Position numbers and translations under genes: made by a program. The notes under the pieces are model-generated. The model had not been told where the DNA came from, did no database searches, and saw only the letters and a list, made by a program, of their open reading frames with translations. A stretch of 64,000 nt of DNA from Burkholderiales bacterium (GTDB lineage Bacteria > Pseudomonadota > Gammaproteobacteria > Burkholderiales > Burkholderiaceae_C), in contig JAGWTR010000007.1 of NCBI GenBank assembly GCA_028868855.1, positions 1 through 64,000 on the forward strand. Reading direction: 5' to 3'. This document shows, in pieces, positions 17,362-26,369 of the stretch (position 1 is its first letter; every line of letters begins with the position of its first letter).

Positions 17362-17469
17362 AGAAATCGTGCGCTTCACTGAAACCGCTTGCTACCTCAT
17401 GAGACCAAAATCCACGCTAAACCATTGATTGTTAAGGCACTTGCGGATGGCAAGAGACCCCACGCAACC

Positions 17470-18417
17470 TTACTCAATGTTCTGAACCTGTTCGCGCATT
17501 TGTTCGATCAACACCTTCATCTCGACCGAGATTTGGGTCAACTCCAGCGCCGCCGCCTTCGAGCCCAAGGTGTTGGCTTCGCGATGCAACTCTTGTATCA
17601 AAAAGTCCAGGCGCTTACCCACTTCGCCGCCTTTTTTCAGCAGGCGGGCGATCTCCTCGAGGTGAGCCTTCAGGCGCGTCAACTCCTCATCAACGTCAAT
17701 GCGCAGGGCATAGGCCGCCGCTTCGCTCAATGCGCGTTCGTTCGCGGCCTCCTGCGTGATGCTGCCCCCAACGGCCTCCAGCGCTTCCTGGTAGCGCTGG
17801 ATAAAGCGCTCCTGCTGGCGCTGCACGGCCTGCGGCACCAGCGGCGTGGCTTGCTCGGCCAGCGCCTTGAGCCCATTGACCCGCTCCATCAGGATCGCCA
17901 CCAGGCGCTTGCCCTCGCGCTTGCGCGCCTCCAGCAGAGCCTCGATGCTCTGGCGCGCGGCCTCCAGGGCCACCTCCTCCAGCTTGGCCACCGGCCCAGC
18001 CGTGCGGCACCAGTTCATGATTTCGTTGACCGACAGCGGCGACGCCTTGGGCAGCCAGTTCTGCACCATGCCTTCCAGTCGCGCCAGGGAATGCAACTGA
18101 TCGGGTTGCGGCTGCGGCCAGGCCGACTCGACCGCTCGCTGCGGTTGCATCTTCAGTTCGATCTTGCCGCGCCGAAAAGAAGTGGTCAGCAATTCGCGCA
18201 AGGCCGGCTCTAGAGCCCGGAACTCGTCGGACAGCTTGAAACTCAGGTCCAGGAAACGGCTGTTGACCGAGCGAAGCTCCGCCCCGACGCCGCCCGACGC
18301 TCCTTTACCAGCCGCGCGCGCTGCCCCTGACAAATCGGCCTCATCGGCGCCCTCGCCGCTGTGTTCCGGAACCGACGCGACCGCGCTGGCAAAGCCGGTC
18401 ATAGAGTAGACTGACAT
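17470..18417 (-). CDS. yicC: YicC/YloC-family endoribonuclease
   Basis: A protein of 315 residues from ATG 18417 (start SVYSMTGFA, the family signature; a GTG at 18486 would add 23 residues that do not fit). It has the conserved ELRSVNSRFLDLSFKLSDEF segment and the C-terminal DUF1732 region (GKRLDFLIQELHREANTLGSKA, then SVEMKVLIEQMREQVQNIE). YicC proteins are RNA endonucleases linked to RNA turnover and stationary-phase survival. Residues 13-43 form a low-complexity insertion (Gly, Ala, Ser, Glu) between two conserved blocks that are normally closer. Its 3' end borders the conjugative element; it diverges from the kinase gene with a 31-base gap. Confidence 0.93.
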   Translation of the reverse strand: MSVYSMTGFASAVASVPEHSGEGADEADLSGAARAAGKGASGGVGAELRSVNSRFLDLSFKLSDEFRALEPALRELLTTSFRRGKIELKMQPQRAVESAWPQPQPDQLHSLARLEGMVQNWLPKASPLSVNEIMNWCRTAGPVAKLEEVALEAARQSIEALLEARKREGKRLVAILMERVNGLKALAEQATPLVPQAVQRQQERFIQRYQEALEAVGGSITQEAANERALSEAAAYALRIDVDEELTRLKAHLEEIARLLKKGGEVGKRLDFLIQELHREANTLGSKAAALELTQISVEMKVLIEQMREQVQNIE

Positions 18418-18448
18418 AGATACTTGACACCAGAGCCAAAGCCCGATT

Positions 18449-19417
18449 ATGTCAAAGCAAAAACCTGCCCCGCTGCCATCCGGCACCGTCGTGGGTGGTT
18501 ACCAGGTCGTCAAGAAACTGGCTGCCGGCGGTTTCGGTGTGGTTTACCTCGCTGAAGACCCCGAACACCGGCTCGTGGCGCTCAAGGAATACCTCCCCTC
18601 ATCACTGGCCGAACGCGCCCAGGGAGAACTCATCCCGCGTGTCAAACCCGACAAGCAACCCCTGTACCGCCTGGGGCTGAAAAGCTTCTTTGAAGAGGGT
18701 CGCTCGCTGGCGCAGATTTCGCACCCCAGCGTGGTCTCGGTGCTCAATTTCTTCCGCGAAAACGAAACCGTTTACATGGTGATGAATTACTTGCAAGGAG
18801 ATACCTTGCAAGACTTCATCGTCACCGCGCGCGACCTGAAGCGCGACAAGGTCTTCCGCGAATCCACCATCCGCTCGCTGTTCGACGAGATGCTGCGCGG
18901 CCTGCGCATCGTCCACCAGCACAAGATGCTGCACCTGGACATCAAACCGGCCAACGTCTTCGTCACCAACGAAAACAAGGCCGTGTTGCTGGACTTCGGC
19001 GCCGCCCGTGAAGTGCTGTCCAAAGAAGGCAATTTCATCCGCCCCATGTACACGCCCGGCTTTGCCGCCCCAGAGATGTACCGCCGCGACGGCTCGCTCG
19101 GTCCGTGGACCGACATTTACGCCATCGGCGCGTGCATTTATGCCTGCATGCAGGGTTATCCCCCCAACGACGCACCACAACGCATCGAAAAAGACCGACT
19201 TAACCTGTCCCTCTCCCGACTGCGCAACGTCTATTCGGATAATCTTCTGGAAGTGACCGAGTGGTGCATGTCACTCGATCCGCTGGCACGCCCGCAAAGC
19301 GTGTTTGCACTGCAAAAGGAGCTGGCCCGCGAAACGGAACGTCGCTATTCCAAGTTGACGTTCTCCGAACGGGTCAAGCTTCAACTTGAAAACCTCAAAA
19401 CGGGCACCAAGGCATGA
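18449..19417 (+). CDS. Serine/threonine protein kinase
   Basis: A cytosolic kinase of 322 residues with the glycine loop KKLAAGGFGVVYLAED, ATP-binding K46 in VALKEY, the catalytic loop H162-L-D164-IKPANVF, and D182-FGAA. The HRD arginine is replaced by Leu, so it is a non-RD kinase that may not need activation-loop phosphorylation. There is no transmembrane or PASTA part. It overlaps a PP2C phosphatase by four bases (ATGA), so the two make a kinase/phosphatase pair acting on shared targets. The substrates cannot be read from the sequence. No T6SS or other obvious client genes are adjacent. Confidence 0.92.
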   Translation: MSKQKPAPLPSGTVVGGYQVVKKLAAGGFGVVYLAEDPEHRLVALKEYLPSSLAERAQGELIPRVKPDKQPLYRLGLKSFFEEGRSLAQISHPSVVSVLNFFRENETVYMVMNYLQGDTLQDFIVTARDLKRDKVFRESTIRSLFDEMLRGLRIVHQHKMLHLDIKPANVFVTNENKAVLLDFGAAREVLSKEGNFIRPMYTPGFAAPEMYRRDGSLGPWTDIYAIGACIYACMQGYPPNDAPQRIEKDRLNLSLSRLRNVYSDNLLEVTEWCMSLDPLARPQSVFALQKELARETERRYSKLTFSERVKLQLENLKTGTKA

Positions 19418-20349
19418 GGTTCTCTGTCTATCAAATCAGCCGCAAGGGCGGCCGCGAAAAAAATGAAGACCGCATGGGCTATTGCTACACGCGGGACTCG
19501 GGCCTGTTCGCTCTGGCGGACGGCATGGGCGGTCACCCCGAAGGCGAAGTGGCCTCGCAACTGGCCCTGCAGACCATGGCCGCGCTCTACCAGCGTGACG
19601 CCCGCCCCACCCTGGCCGACCCCCTGCGTTTTCTGCAAGACGCCGTCATGGCCGGGCACCACCAGTTGCTGCGCTATGCCAGCGAAAAGGGCCTGATCGA
19701 CACCCCCCGCACCACCATCGTCGCCTGCATCATGCAGGGCAACGCGGCCTACTGGGCGCACTGCGGCGACTCGCGCCTGTACTTCGTTCGTGGTGACAAG
19801 CTCGTTGCCCGCACCCGCGATCATTCCTATTCCGAACTGCAGCAAACGCTGGCCACCGTGGTCCCTCTCAATGACCGCTACAACCGCAACGTGTTGTTCA
19901 CCTGCCTGGGCAGCCCCGGCAAACCCGTGGTCGACACCGCCGGCCCATTGCTGCTGCAAGAAGGCGACCGCATCATGCTGTGTTCTGACGGCCTGTGGGG
20001 CACGGTGGAAGACGACGTCATTACCCGCTACCTGACCAAGCACAGCATTTCCGATGCCGTTCCTGAATTGGTCGAGGAAGCCCTGCGCAATGGCGGCGTC
20101 AAGTGTGACAACGTCACCGTGCTCGCCATGGAATGGGAATCGGCGGCCAACGAAGATCAACCCAATGTATCCACCGACAACCTCGGGGATGCGGTGTTTG
20201 CCTCAACCATCCAGGCCAGTGTCGGCAATGGCATGGGCCCCGGGGACACGGCCGACGCTGACGACCTTGACGAGGCGGAAATCGAACGCTCGATCCGCGA
20301 GATCAACGAAGCGATCAAGCGCTCGGCGCGCGGCGGCCACAAGACATAG
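19414..20349 (+). CDS. PP2C-family serine/threonine phosphatase
   Basis: A protein of 311 residues with the PP2C metal-binding motifs: NEDRMGY, ALADGMGGHPEGE, HCGDSRLYFVR, LCSDGLWG and KCDNVTVLAME near residues 230-244. The C-terminal 65 residues after the catalytic domain are acidic and probably flexible. It is translationally coupled to the upstream kinase and would reverse its phosphorylations. The rdgB gene follows 43 bases later on the same strand, so kinase, phosphatase, rdgB and hemW may share a transcript. Confidence 0.93.
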   Translation: MRFSVYQISRKGGREKNEDRMGYCYTRDSGLFALADGMGGHPEGEVASQLALQTMAALYQRDARPTLADPLRFLQDAVMAGHHQLLRYASEKGLIDTPRTTIVACIMQGNAAYWAHCGDSRLYFVRGDKLVARTRDHSYSELQQTLATVVPLNDRYNRNVLFTCLGSPGKPVVDTAGPLLLQEGDRIMLCSDGLWGTVEDDVITRYLTKHSISDAVPELVEEALRNGGVKCDNVTVLAMEWESAANEDQPNVSTDNLGDAVFASTIQASVGNGMGPGDTADADDLDEAEIERSIREINEAIKRSARGGHKT

Positions 20350-20392
20350 TGCCTCCAAAGGCCTGTTCAACAGACCGAGACGCCGCCCTGTC

Positions 20393-21031
20393 ATGCAATT
20401 GATTCTGGCCTCCAACAACGCCAAGAAACTGCGCGAGTTGCAGTCCTTGCTAGGCCCGGCCGAACAGTCAGGCCTGAGCTTGATCACGCAAGGCAGTCTG
20501 GGCATTCCCGAGGCCGAAGAGCCTCACCTAACTTTTGTCGAAAATGCGCTAGCCAAGGCGCGCCACGCCTCGCGTGAGGGCCAAGGACCGGCCATCGCCG
20601 ACGACTCCGGCCTGTGCGTGCAAGCACTGGGTGGCGCCCCGGGTGTGCGCTCGGCCCGCTACGCTGTTGATGCCGGCCGAGTCGCCGAAGGTTCGGGCCG
20701 CGAACTGATCGACCCCGCCAACAACGCCTGGTTGCTCGACCAGATGCGAGACCAGACCGATCGACGGGCCCACTTCACCTGCCTGCTGGTGGCGGTGCGC
20801 CATGCCGAAGACCCCGAACCCCTGATCGCCGAAGGCCAGTGGGCCGGTGTTTTGCTGGACGCCCCACGCGGTGAACATGGCTTTGGCTATGACCCGCTGC
20901 TGTGGCTAACAGACCATGGACAATCGGCCGCAGAACTGGCCCCCGAGGTCAAAAACACCCTCAGCCACCGCGCCCTCGCGTGCCAGCGCCTGCGCGAGTT
21001 GATGCGGGCCCGTTGGGGCCTGTCTCTATAA
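20393..21031 (+). CDS. rdgB: RdgB/HAM1 non-canonical purine NTP pyrophosphatase
   Basis: A protein of 212 residues from ATG 20393 (QLILASNNAKKLRELQSLL). It hydrolyses dITP, dXTP and related deaminated purine nucleotides to the monophosphate, keeping them out of DNA. Conserved parts are SNNAKKLREL, FVENALAKARHAS, ADDSGLCVQALGGAPGVRSARYA and the C-terminal GFGYDPL with SHRALA. The length is close to the family norm of about 197-210. It is followed 17 bases later by hemW, a common pairing in betaproteobacteria. Confidence 0.95.
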   Translation: MQLILASNNAKKLRELQSLLGPAEQSGLSLITQGSLGIPEAEEPHLTFVENALAKARHASREGQGPAIADDSGLCVQALGGAPGVRSARYAVDAGRVAEGSGRELIDPANNAWLLDQMRDQTDRRAHFTCLLVAVRHAEDPEPLIAEGQWAGVLLDAPRGEHGFGYDPLLWLTDHGQSAAELAPEVKNTLSHRALACQRLRELMRARWGLSL

Positions 21032-21048
21032 CTGCCTCCGCGCTCCCG

Positions 21049-22260
21049 ATGTCTTCCGTGATCCCCCTGAGCCGCCCGGGCAACTTGACCACATTGCCAC
21101 CGCTATCGCTGTATGTGCACCTGCCCTGGTGCCTCAAGAAATGCCCCTACTGCGATTTCAACTCGCATGAGTTTGCAGTCCCCAAGGCGCCATCGGCTTT
21201 ACCTCGTGGCGCTCTGCCCGAAGCGCAGTATTTGGACGCCCTGCGCGCCGACCTCGAATCGAGCCTGCCGCAGATCTGGGGCCGTCGCATCCACACCATC
21301 TTCATTGGGGGCGGCACACCCAGCCTGTTTTCGCCCGACAGCATCGACCGCCTGCTGGCCGACATCCGCGCCCGACTGCCGCTGGAGGCCGACTGCGAAG
21401 TCACCCTTGAAGCCAACCCCGGCACGTTCGAGAAAGACCGCTTCAAGGCCTTCCGTCAGGCCGGCGTGAACCGCCTGTCCATCGGCGTGCAGAGCTTTGA
21501 TGACGCCAAACTGGCAGCGCTAGGGCGCGTGCACAACCGTGCGCAAGCCATCGCGGCCGTTGAAGAAGCACAGAGCTGCTTTGACACCTTCAACCTCGAT
21601 TTGATGTATGGGCTGCCGGGCCAGACTTTGGAGGGCCTGAATGCCGACGTGGCACAAGCCTTGGCCTTCGAGCCCCCGCACCTGTCGCTCTACCACCTCA
21701 CGATGGAGCCCAACACCCGCTTCGCCACGCACCCGCCCCAGGGTCTGCCTGACGAAGACATGGCTTTCGAGATGATGGACCGCCTTATGGAGGCCACCGA
21801 ACAAGCAAACCTGCAACGCTACGAGGTATCCGCCTATGCCCGACCGGGCCACCGCTGCTTGCACAACCTGAACTACTGGCAGTTCGGCGATTACCTGGGC
21901 ATCGGTGCAGGTGCGCACAGCAAGATCAGCCTGCCCGACAAGATCGTGCGCCAGGTGCGCTGGCGTGAGCCCCAGGCCTACATGGACAAGGCGGTGCAAG
22001 GGCAAGCCTGCTCCAACGAAACCGAGGTGCCGTTGGCCTCACGCCCCTTCGAGTTCATGATGAACGCCCTGCGCCTGAAGGACGGCTTCGAGTTGGCGCG
22101 CTTTGGCGAACGCACCGGCCTGACCTTGGCCAGCATTCAACAGCCGCTGGCCCAGGCCGAGGCCCAGGGCCTGCTGCAACGCGACCTGACGCGCGCCTGG
22201 CCCACGCCCAAAGGTTTTGATTTCCTCAACGACCTGCAGGCGTTATTCCTGCAGGACTGA
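21049..22260 (+). CDS. hemW: HemW, radical SAM haem chaperone
   Basis: A protein of 403 residues from ATG 21049. The radical-SAM cluster cysteines are C28, C32 and C35 (WCLKKCPYCDFNSHEF), followed by GGGTPSLFSP and the HemW features GVQSFDDAKLAALGRVHNR and LNYWQFGDYLGIGAGAHSK. Once annotated as an oxygen-independent coproporphyrinogen III oxidase, this family is now seen as a haem chaperone for respiratory enzymes; it has the CxxxCxYC form without the extra cysteine of HemN. It converges on fadD; a six-base-pair GGCCAA/TTGGCC hairpin at 22263-22278 lies between the two stops. Confidence 0.95.
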   Translation: MSSVIPLSRPGNLTTLPPLSLYVHLPWCLKKCPYCDFNSHEFAVPKAPSALPRGALPEAQYLDALRADLESSLPQIWGRRIHTIFIGGGTPSLFSPDSIDRLLADIRARLPLEADCEVTLEANPGTFEKDRFKAFRQAGVNRLSIGVQSFDDAKLAALGRVHNRAQAIAAVEEAQSCFDTFNLDLMYGLPGQTLEGLNADVAQALAFEPPHLSLYHLTMEPNTRFATHPPQGLPDEDMAFEMMDRLMEATEQANLQRYEVSAYARPGHRCLHNLNYWQFGDYLGIGAGAHSKISLPDKIVRQVRWREPQAYMDKAVQGQACSNETEVPLASRPFEFMMNALRLKDGFELARFGERTGLTLASIQQPLAQAEAQGLLQRDLTRAWPTPKGFDFLNDLQALFLQD

Positions 22261-22286
22261 GTGGCCAAACACTTGGCCTGCGACGA

Positions 22287-23987
22287 TCAGGCAGCCTTTT
22301 TCTCGTCACGCAACTCCCGCCGCAGGATCTTGCCGACATTGGTCTTGGGCAAGTCATCGCGGAACTCGATGAACTTGGGACGCTTGTAGCCGGTGAGCTG
22401 CTCTTTGCAGAAATCGGCCAGCGCCGCTTCGGTCAGCGTCGGGTCCTTACGCACCACGAACACCTTGACGGCTTCACCAGCCTTCGCATCAGGCACACCC
22501 ACGGCCGCGCACTCCAGCACGCCGGGGTGCAAGCTCAACACCTGCTCCACCTCGTTGGGATAGACGTTGAAACCGGACACCAGAATCATGTCCTTCTTGC
22601 GGTCCACGATCTTGGTGGCGCCCTTCTCGTCCATGATTCCGATGTCACCGGTACGGAAGAAACCATCGGCGGTTATGGACTTGGCCGTTTCATCCGCACG
22701 GTTCCAGTAACCAGCCATCACCTGCGGGCCGCGAATCGCGATTTCGCCCGTCTCGCCAATGGCCAGGTGATTGCCGTCGTCGTCCAGGATGGCCACTTCG
22801 GTCGAGGGCAGCGGATAGCCGATGCTGCCGGAAAAGGTATCGAGGTCCATGCGGTTGACCGTGGCCACCGGCGAGGTTTCCGACAGGCCATAACCTTCCA
22901 CGATGGTGCAGCCCGTGACCTTCTTCCACTTCTCGGCCGTCGCCTGCTGCACGGCCATGCCACCGCCATTAGAGATCTTCAGGCCGGAGAAATCCAGCTT
23001 CGCAAAATCAGGATGGTTGACCAAACCGTTGTACAGCGTGTTGACCGCCGGGAACATATTGACCTTGTAATTCTGCAAGGTCTTGATAAAACCGGGAATG
23101 TCACGCGGGTTGGGGATCAGGATGTTCATCGTACCCAGCCGCGCGCCCATCATGTAGCACACCGTCAGCGAGAAGATGTGATACAGCGGCAAAGCACACA
23201 CCGTGACGATCGGCTGCGTGCCCAGATGTGACAAGGTGGGCTTGAACCAGGCTTCGCATTGCAGGATGTTGGCCACCACATTGCTGTGCATCAGCGTCGC
23301 CCCCTTGGACACGCCGGTGGTGCCGCCGGTGTACTGCAGGAAAGCCACATCCGAGCTCTTCAAAGCAGGACGGTTGTACTTGAGCGAACGCCCCTTGGAC
23401 AAAGCCGCCTTGAAGCTGATGACCTGACATTTCGCGCTGCTGGGCAGGCTGAAGACCGGCACCATTTTCTTGACGTGGCGCACCACGAAATTCACCAACG
23501 TGCCCTTGAGCATGGGCAGCATGTCGCCCATCGCAGCCACCACCACGCGCTTGATGGGCGTGCGCGCGATCACCTCTTGCAAGGTCACCGCGAAATTCTC
23601 GAGGATCACGATGGCCTCGGCGCCAGAGTCCTTGAGCTGGTGCTCCAGTTCGCGTGGCGTGTACAAGGGGTTGACGTTGACGACCACATAGCCGGCCCGC
23701 AACACCGCCGCGATGGCCACCACGTACTGCGGCACGTTGGGCATCATCAGGGCCACACGGGCGCCCTTGGCCAAACCCTGAGCCTGCAACCAAGCCGCCA
23801 ACGCCCGAGACATTTCATCGACTTGTGCAAAGGTCCAGTGCACCTCCATGAATGCGGCCATGTCACGCTTGGCGTGCTCACGAAAGGCCTGATCCAGCAC
23901 ATCGACCAGCGAGTTGTATTCGCCGGGATTAATCTCTGCAGGAACGCCCTTCTCATACTGCGTCAGCCAAGGTTTCGCCAATGTCAT
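22287..23987 (-). CDS. fadD: Long-chain fatty acyl-CoA synthetase
   Basis: An adenylate-forming enzyme of 566 residues that activates fatty acids to acyl-CoA for beta-oxidation. It shows the AMP-binding motif YTGGTTGVSKGATL, GYGLSETSP, TGDIGIMDEKG and the C-terminal IVDRKKDMILVSGFNVYP and GKILRREL (catalytic lysine). Length matches E. coli FadD (561). ATG 23987 has AGGGA seven bases upstream. It stands alone, with its promoter in the 230-base gap shared with the divergent Tat-subunit gene. The exact chain-length preference cannot be read. Confidence 0.95.
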   Translation of the reverse strand: MTLAKPWLTQYEKGVPAEINPGEYNSLVDVLDQAFREHAKRDMAAFMEVHWTFAQVDEMSRALAAWLQAQGLAKGARVALMMPNVPQYVVAIAAVLRAGYVVVNVNPLYTPRELEHQLKDSGAEAIVILENFAVTLQEVIARTPIKRVVVAAMGDMLPMLKGTLVNFVVRHVKKMVPVFSLPSSAKCQVISFKAALSKGRSLKYNRPALKSSDVAFLQYTGGTTGVSKGATLMHSNVVANILQCEAWFKPTLSHLGTQPIVTVCALPLYHIFSLTVCYMMGARLGTMNILIPNPRDIPGFIKTLQNYKVNMFPAVNTLYNGLVNHPDFAKLDFSGLKISNGGGMAVQQATAEKWKKVTGCTIVEGYGLSETSPVATVNRMDLDTFSGSIGYPLPSTEVAILDDDGNHLAIGETGEIAIRGPQVMAGYWNRADETAKSITADGFFRTGDIGIMDEKGATKIVDRKKDMILVSGFNVYPNEVEQVLSLHPGVLECAAVGVPDAKAGEAVKVFVVRKDPTLTEAALADFCKEQLTGYKRPKFIEFRDDLPKTNVGKILRRELRDEKKAA

Positions 23988-24217
23988 TTCAAGTCCCTTT
24001 CTCTAATAGTCGCTACCAAGTCAGCGCTTGAATCGAACAGATGCACACGCTGCAACAATGCATTCATTTTGCAACATAGTCAGATCAGGGTATTCCCGCA
24101 CCACAACAGACTGAGGTAAATCAGCACAAAAGAACCCAAATGACTCGGTGCACAATGGGTGCAAATGTGACTTGGTTTGTTTTCACCTTGAGGCCTCCCC
24201 ATCCAGGGCCCTTGCTC

Positions 24218-24754
24218 ATGACCCCACGCAAAACCTCTGAACCCACCTCACCCAAACGCCGCTGGCTACTCAAGACCGGCTTGGTCATCGGTGCTGTCGG
24301 AGCAGCCCTGGGCGGCTCCGTGTTCTGGAAGCGCGGCATCTCCAACGGCCGCCTAACCGAGCCAGGTCGTGCGGTGCTCAAGGGCGTGGGGCGCGCGGTG
24401 CTGTCCGACATGTTGCCCACCGACCCTAGCGCACGCGAAATCAAGCTCGAAGGCATGATGAAGCGACTGAGTGAGATCATCACCTCGATGCCCACCAGCT
24501 CTCAACAAGAGTTGGCTGCACTGCTGGGCCTTCTGGCCAATGCCCCCACGCGGCTGTTGATCGCCGGCCTGAGCAGCCCATGGGAAACCGCCAGCACCGA
24601 GGACATCGCGCAGGCGCTGGAGAGCATGCGCATCAACAAGCTGCCCACCACGGTGATGTCGTACCACGCTGTGCGCGACCTCGCCGGCCTCGCCTTCTTC
24701 ACCAATCCCGACAACTGGTCCCTGATTGGCTACCCCGGCCCCCTCGACATATGA
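24218..24754 (+). CDS. Twin-arginine signal protein, partner of the GMC oxidoreductase
   Basis: A protein of 178 residues from ATG 24218 (an upstream ATG at 24140 would bury the signal). The N-terminus SPKRRWLLKTGLVIGAVG is a Tat-like signal with the RRxLLK core and a hydrophobic stretch to about residue 35. The rest is helical, without cofactor motifs, and ends in the WSLIGYPGPLDI segment typical of small subunits that accompany periplasmic flavin dehydrogenases. It overlaps the GMC gene by four bases (ATGA). Since the GMC protein has no signal of its own, it is probably carried across the membrane by this partner (inference). Confidence 0.82.
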   Translation: MTPRKTSEPTSPKRRWLLKTGLVIGAVGAALGGSVFWKRGISNGRLTEPGRAVLKGVGRAVLSDMLPTDPSAREIKLEGMMKRLSEIITSMPTSSQQELAALLGLLANAPTRLLIAGLSSPWETASTEDIAQALESMRINKLPTTVMSYHAVRDLAGLAFFTNPDNWSLIGYPGPLDI

Positions 24755-26358
24755 GCAAACTGCCCGACCCTTTCCGCGCTGGACTTGAGCGCGGCTGGAA
24801 AACCACCCACGGCGCACAGGGATTGCCCGATAAAATCAGCTGCGACGTGGTCATTGTTGGCTCCGGTGCTGGCGCTGGCATCACCGCCGAAGTGCTCACC
24901 AAGGCCGGCCTTGATGTGGTTTTGATCGAAGAAGGCCCGCTCAAAACCAGTTCCGACTTCAATCAGAAGGAATCCGAGGCCTATGGTGATTTGTACCAGG
25001 AGGGTGGCACCCGTGCCACCCTGGACAAGGCCATCACGCTCATGCAAGGGCGTTGCGTGGGCGGCACCACGGTCATCAACTGGACCAGCTCATTCCGCAC
25101 CCCACCAACGACCTTGCAGTACTGGCAGGACAAATTCGGCCTCAAGGACTTCACCGTGGAGTCCATGGCACCGTGGTTTGCACAGGCCGAGCGGCGCCTG
25201 AACATGCTGCCCTGGGAAATGGCCCCCAACACCAACAACGAGTTGTTGCGCACGGGAGCCACCCAGCTGGGCATTGAAGCCCATGTGATCCCACGCAACG
25301 TCAAAGGCTGCTGGAACCTGGGCTCTTGTGGCCTGGGCTGCCCCACCAATGCCAAGCAATCCATGCTGGTGACCACCATCCCAGCCGCGCTCGATGCCGG
25401 CGCCCGCTTGTTCCACCAGACCCGCGCCGAAAAGTTTGAAATTGAAAACGGCGAGGTCAAAGCGCTGCTATGCGTGGGCGTGACCGGCAATGGCACTCCG
25501 GTTTCGGACAAGGTCATGCGCGTCACCGCCAAGCACTATGTGGTCGCCGGCGGGGCCATCAACTCACCGGCACTGCTCAAGCGCTCCAAAGCGCCCGACC
25601 CCCACGACCTGCTGGGTGCTCGGACCTTCCTGCACCCGGTGGCATTTTCATCCAGCGTTTTCGGTCACAAAATCGAAGGCTGGGCAGGCGCCCCGCAGTC
25701 GATCTATGTCGATCATTTCCTGCACCAGCCGCTGGATGGCCCCATCGGCTACAAATTGGAAGCCACCCCCGTACATCCTGGCCTGACCTCCAAGCTGCTG
25801 GGCAATATTGGCGCAACGCTGGCCGCACGCTATCACACCTACCCCAACACGCAAGTGATGCTGGCCCTGATGCGCGATGGCTTCCATCCCGAATCAGAGG
25901 GGGGCAAGGTCTTTCTCAAACTCGACGGATCACCCATCCTGCACTATCCACTGACGGACTACGTCCTCGACGGGTTCCGCCGTGCGTTGTTGACCATGGC
26001 CGAACTCCAGTTCGCGGCAGGCGCCAAAACCGTCCTCCCCATGCACGAGCAGGGGAAAACCTACCAAAGCTGGGCCGAAGCCAAGGCCAGCATCGCGCAG
26101 TTCGACATGAAGCCGCAACTCACAGGCGCCGGCAGTGCCCACATCATGGGTGGCTGCAACATGGCCGGCACCGAACAGCAAGGCGTCGTCCGACCTGACG
26201 GTGTGCACTGGCATATCAAGAACCTATCGGTGCACGATGGCTCGCTATTCCCCACCAGCATTGGCGCCAATCCGCAGCTATCGATCTATGGCACCACCAA
26301 CCGCATGGCCACGCAACTGGCCAAGCGAATGACCGGCAAGGACGTTGTATTGGCCTGA
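24751..26358 (+). CDS. GMC-family FAD-dependent oxidoreductase
   Basis: A protein of 535 residues with the N-terminal FAD site CDVVIVGSGAGAGITAEVL (about residues 32-50), LMQGRCVGGTTVINW in the substrate-covering part, GGAINSPALLKRS, and the C-terminal SAHIMGGCNMAGTEQQG with the catalytic histidine and VHDGSLFPTSIGANPQLSIY. GMC enzymes oxidise alcohols, sugars or sterols; the substrate is not evident here. No cytochrome gene is adjacent, so the electron acceptor is unknown. It is translationally coupled to the Tat-signal subunit and converges on a ceramidase-like gene 11 bases away. Confidence 0.92.
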   Translation: MSKLPDPFRAGLERGWKTTHGAQGLPDKISCDVVIVGSGAGAGITAEVLTKAGLDVVLIEEGPLKTSSDFNQKESEAYGDLYQEGGTRATLDKAITLMQGRCVGGTTVINWTSSFRTPPTTLQYWQDKFGLKDFTVESMAPWFAQAERRLNMLPWEMAPNTNNELLRTGATQLGIEAHVIPRNVKGCWNLGSCGLGCPTNAKQSMLVTTIPAALDAGARLFHQTRAEKFEIENGEVKALLCVGVTGNGTPVSDKVMRVTAKHYVVAGGAINSPALLKRSKAPDPHDLLGARTFLHPVAFSSSVFGHKIEGWAGAPQSIYVDHFLHQPLDGPIGYKLEATPVHPGLTSKLLGNIGATLAARYHTYPNTQVMLALMRDGFHPESEGGKVFLKLDGSPILHYPLTDYVLDGFRRALLTMAELQFAAGAKTVLPMHEQGKTYQSWAEAKASIAQFDMKPQLTGAGSAHIMGGCNMAGTEQQGVVRPDGVHWHIKNLSVHDGSLFPTSIGANPQLSIYGTTNRMATQLAKRMTGKDVVLA

Positions 26359-26369
26359 GACCGCCAAGC

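Larger units (their letters stand above)
1..17460. mobile_element. Right part of an integrative and conjugative element with F-type transfer genes
   Basis: The stretch starts inside an F-type conjugation operon (traU to traG), passes through accessory genes and a nested RIT element, and ends with a P4-type tyrosine integrase pointing inward from the junction with yicC. Chromosomal housekeeping genes begin directly after it. The right boundary is inferred to lie between the integrase start at 17260 and the yicC stop at 17470. No tRNA is visible there and the left end is outside the window, so the attachment core cannot be read. A genomic island whose transfer genes are no longer complete elsewhere is the alternative, but all seven visible transfer genes are open. 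Confidence 0.85.

Noticed and set aside
17436-17460. Small CTTGC/GCAAG hairpin as a yicC terminator or attachment core
   Set aside because: Only five base pairs and no T tract; kept only as part of the junction region.
22263-22278. GGCCAA/TTGGCC hairpin between hemW and fadD as a terminator
   Set aside because: Six base pairs without a T run on either strand; too weak to call.
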